Source: an uncultured Clostridia bacterium (GTDB lineage: Bacteria; Bacillota; Clostridia; Lachnospirales; Bianqueaceae). From it: a DNA stretch of 7,027 nucleotides. Under the pieces are notes generated by a model. That model was not told the DNA's origin. It did not search any database and saw only the letters and a list, made by a program, of their open reading frames with translations. The translations under genes and the position numbers were made by a program. Shown piece by piece: positions 6,436 through 7,027 of the stretch (positions are counted from its first letter, which is position 1; each line of letters begins with the position of its first letter). The DNA is taken from the NCBI GenBank assembly GCA_947570515.1, contig CANOUM010000081.1:1-7027 (forward strand), written 5' to 3'.

Positions 6436-7027
6436 ATGCCCAGAGAAGCAAGACAGAGACGGGAACAGGGAATTCATCATGTGGTGGTGCAGGGAAGGCG
6501 GCTGGAGGCTGTGTTTGCTTTGGCAGAGGATAAGGAACTCTATCTGGAAACACTGTTGCGGTATAAAGAAAAGACCGGCGTGCAGCTCTACGCATACTGC
6601 ATTTTGGAAAATCATGCTCATATGGTACTGCAGGAGGCTTATGGAGAGGATGTTTCGAATTTTATGCGCCGGATTGGGGTCAGCTATGTGTATTGGTATC
6701 GTAAACAGCATCCTGAATGGCCGGCGGGGCGTGAACTTTTTCGCGGACGCTATATGAGCGAGCCAATCGAATCGCAGCAGCAGCTTTTGGAGACGGTGCG
6801 TTATATTCATCCGGAACCGGTGAAGCTAGGGGGGGTGAAGGAAGCAGCAGAGTATCCGTGGAGCAGTGATCGCCTGTATAGGGAACGAGGAAGCTATATT
6901 GACAGCAGGCAGCTGCTTGACAGTCTGCATTTTAGCGGAGGATATTTGGCTTATATGGAGACAGAGGCCAATCAGGAGTGTTTTTTAGAGGAGGTACCGT
7001 TAAAATACGGACGCAGCGACGAAGAGG
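6436..7027 (+). CDS. REP-associated tyrosine transposase-like protein (Y1/HUH family), 3'-truncated by window edge
   Basis: Member of the IS200-like transposase family (Y1_Tnp, COG1943), in the RAYT branch. Such proteins cut and join single-stranded DNA through a tyrosine, and many are single-copy chromosomal genes whose targets are palindromic repeats. The frame is open for 197 codons to the window end. It begins MPREARQRREQGIHHVVVQG, the usual RAYT opening. The metal-binding HUH motif is NHAH (His60, His62) in YCILENHAHMVL. The block LFRGRYMSEPIES is followed by RYIHPEPVK, whose Tyr123 aligns with the family's probable catalytic tyrosine, and then by EYPWSS. The tail (ECFLEEVPLKYGRSDEE) resembles the C-terminal extension of clostridial RAYTs. 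Oddities: the usual YIHxNP reads YIHPEP, and a G7 run (6829-6835) follows directly. No terminal inverted repeats or accessory tnpB gene are visible. The frame is intact, so I call it a gene rather than a pseudogene. Whether it is active is unknown. Confidence 0.9.
   Translation, partial: MPREARQRREQGIHHVVVQGRRLEAVFALAEDKELYLETLLRYKEKTGVQLYAYCILENHAHMVLQEAYGEDVSNFMRRIGVSYVYWYRKQHPEWPAGRELFRGRYMSEPIESQQQLLETVRYIHPEPVKLGGVKEAAEYPWSSDRLYRERGSYIDSRQLLDSLHFSGGYLAYMETEANQECFLEEVPLKYGRSDEE

Noticed and set aside
6317..6757. Plus-strand open frame of 146 codons after ftsY
   Set aside because: It starts at a TTG inside the terminator stem, has no ribosome binding site, and lies in a different frame from the clear RAYT protein that begins at 6436.
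6385..6810. Minus-strand open frame of 141 codons opposite the RAYT gene
   Set aside because: It is antisense to the conserved HUH and tyrosine motifs, and no convincing family resemblance or start signal was seen.

Overview
The window comes from the chromosome of a low-to-moderate GC, Gram-positive-type bacterium, most likely a member of the Clostridia (Lachnospiraceae or a close relative). Three things support this: the gene order plsX-acpP-rnc-smc-ftsY, the strong AGGAGG-type ribosome binding sites, and the protein sequences themselves. The assignment is an inference from gene order and family resemblance. No 16S gene or other taxonomic marker is present.

Positions 1-6301 are a tightly packed, one-directional core operon. 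It starts inside plsX (acyl-phosphate synthesis for phospholipids) and continues with acpP (acyl carrier protein), rnc (ribonuclease III), smc (chromosome condensation ATPase) and ftsY (signal recognition particle receptor). Gaps between genes are 13 to 22 bases and no promoter or terminator was seen between them, so one transcript entering from upstream probably covers all five. The products link membrane lipid synthesis, RNA processing, chromosome segregation and membrane protein targeting. The operon appears to end at a perfect 13-bp stem-loop directly after ftsY.

Positions 6302-6435 are a 134-base intergenic region. It holds that terminator, a separate promoter with a perfect TATAAT box, and a second perfect 7-bp stem-loop at the predicted 5' end of the next transcript. 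Positions 6436-7027 are the first 197 codons of a REP-associated tyrosine transposase-like (RAYT, Y1/HUH family) gene that runs off the window. It stands where ylxM and ffh normally follow ftsY in many Firmicutes.

Most of the window is ordinary core genome, and I do not see an undescribed multi-gene system. The points that deserve a second look are an ACP whose recognition helix lacks the usual Leu, Asp and Glu after the carrier serine, the RAYT locus (5' hairpin, altered catalytic-helix motif, G7 tract), and the unusually long spacing of the smc ribosome binding site.
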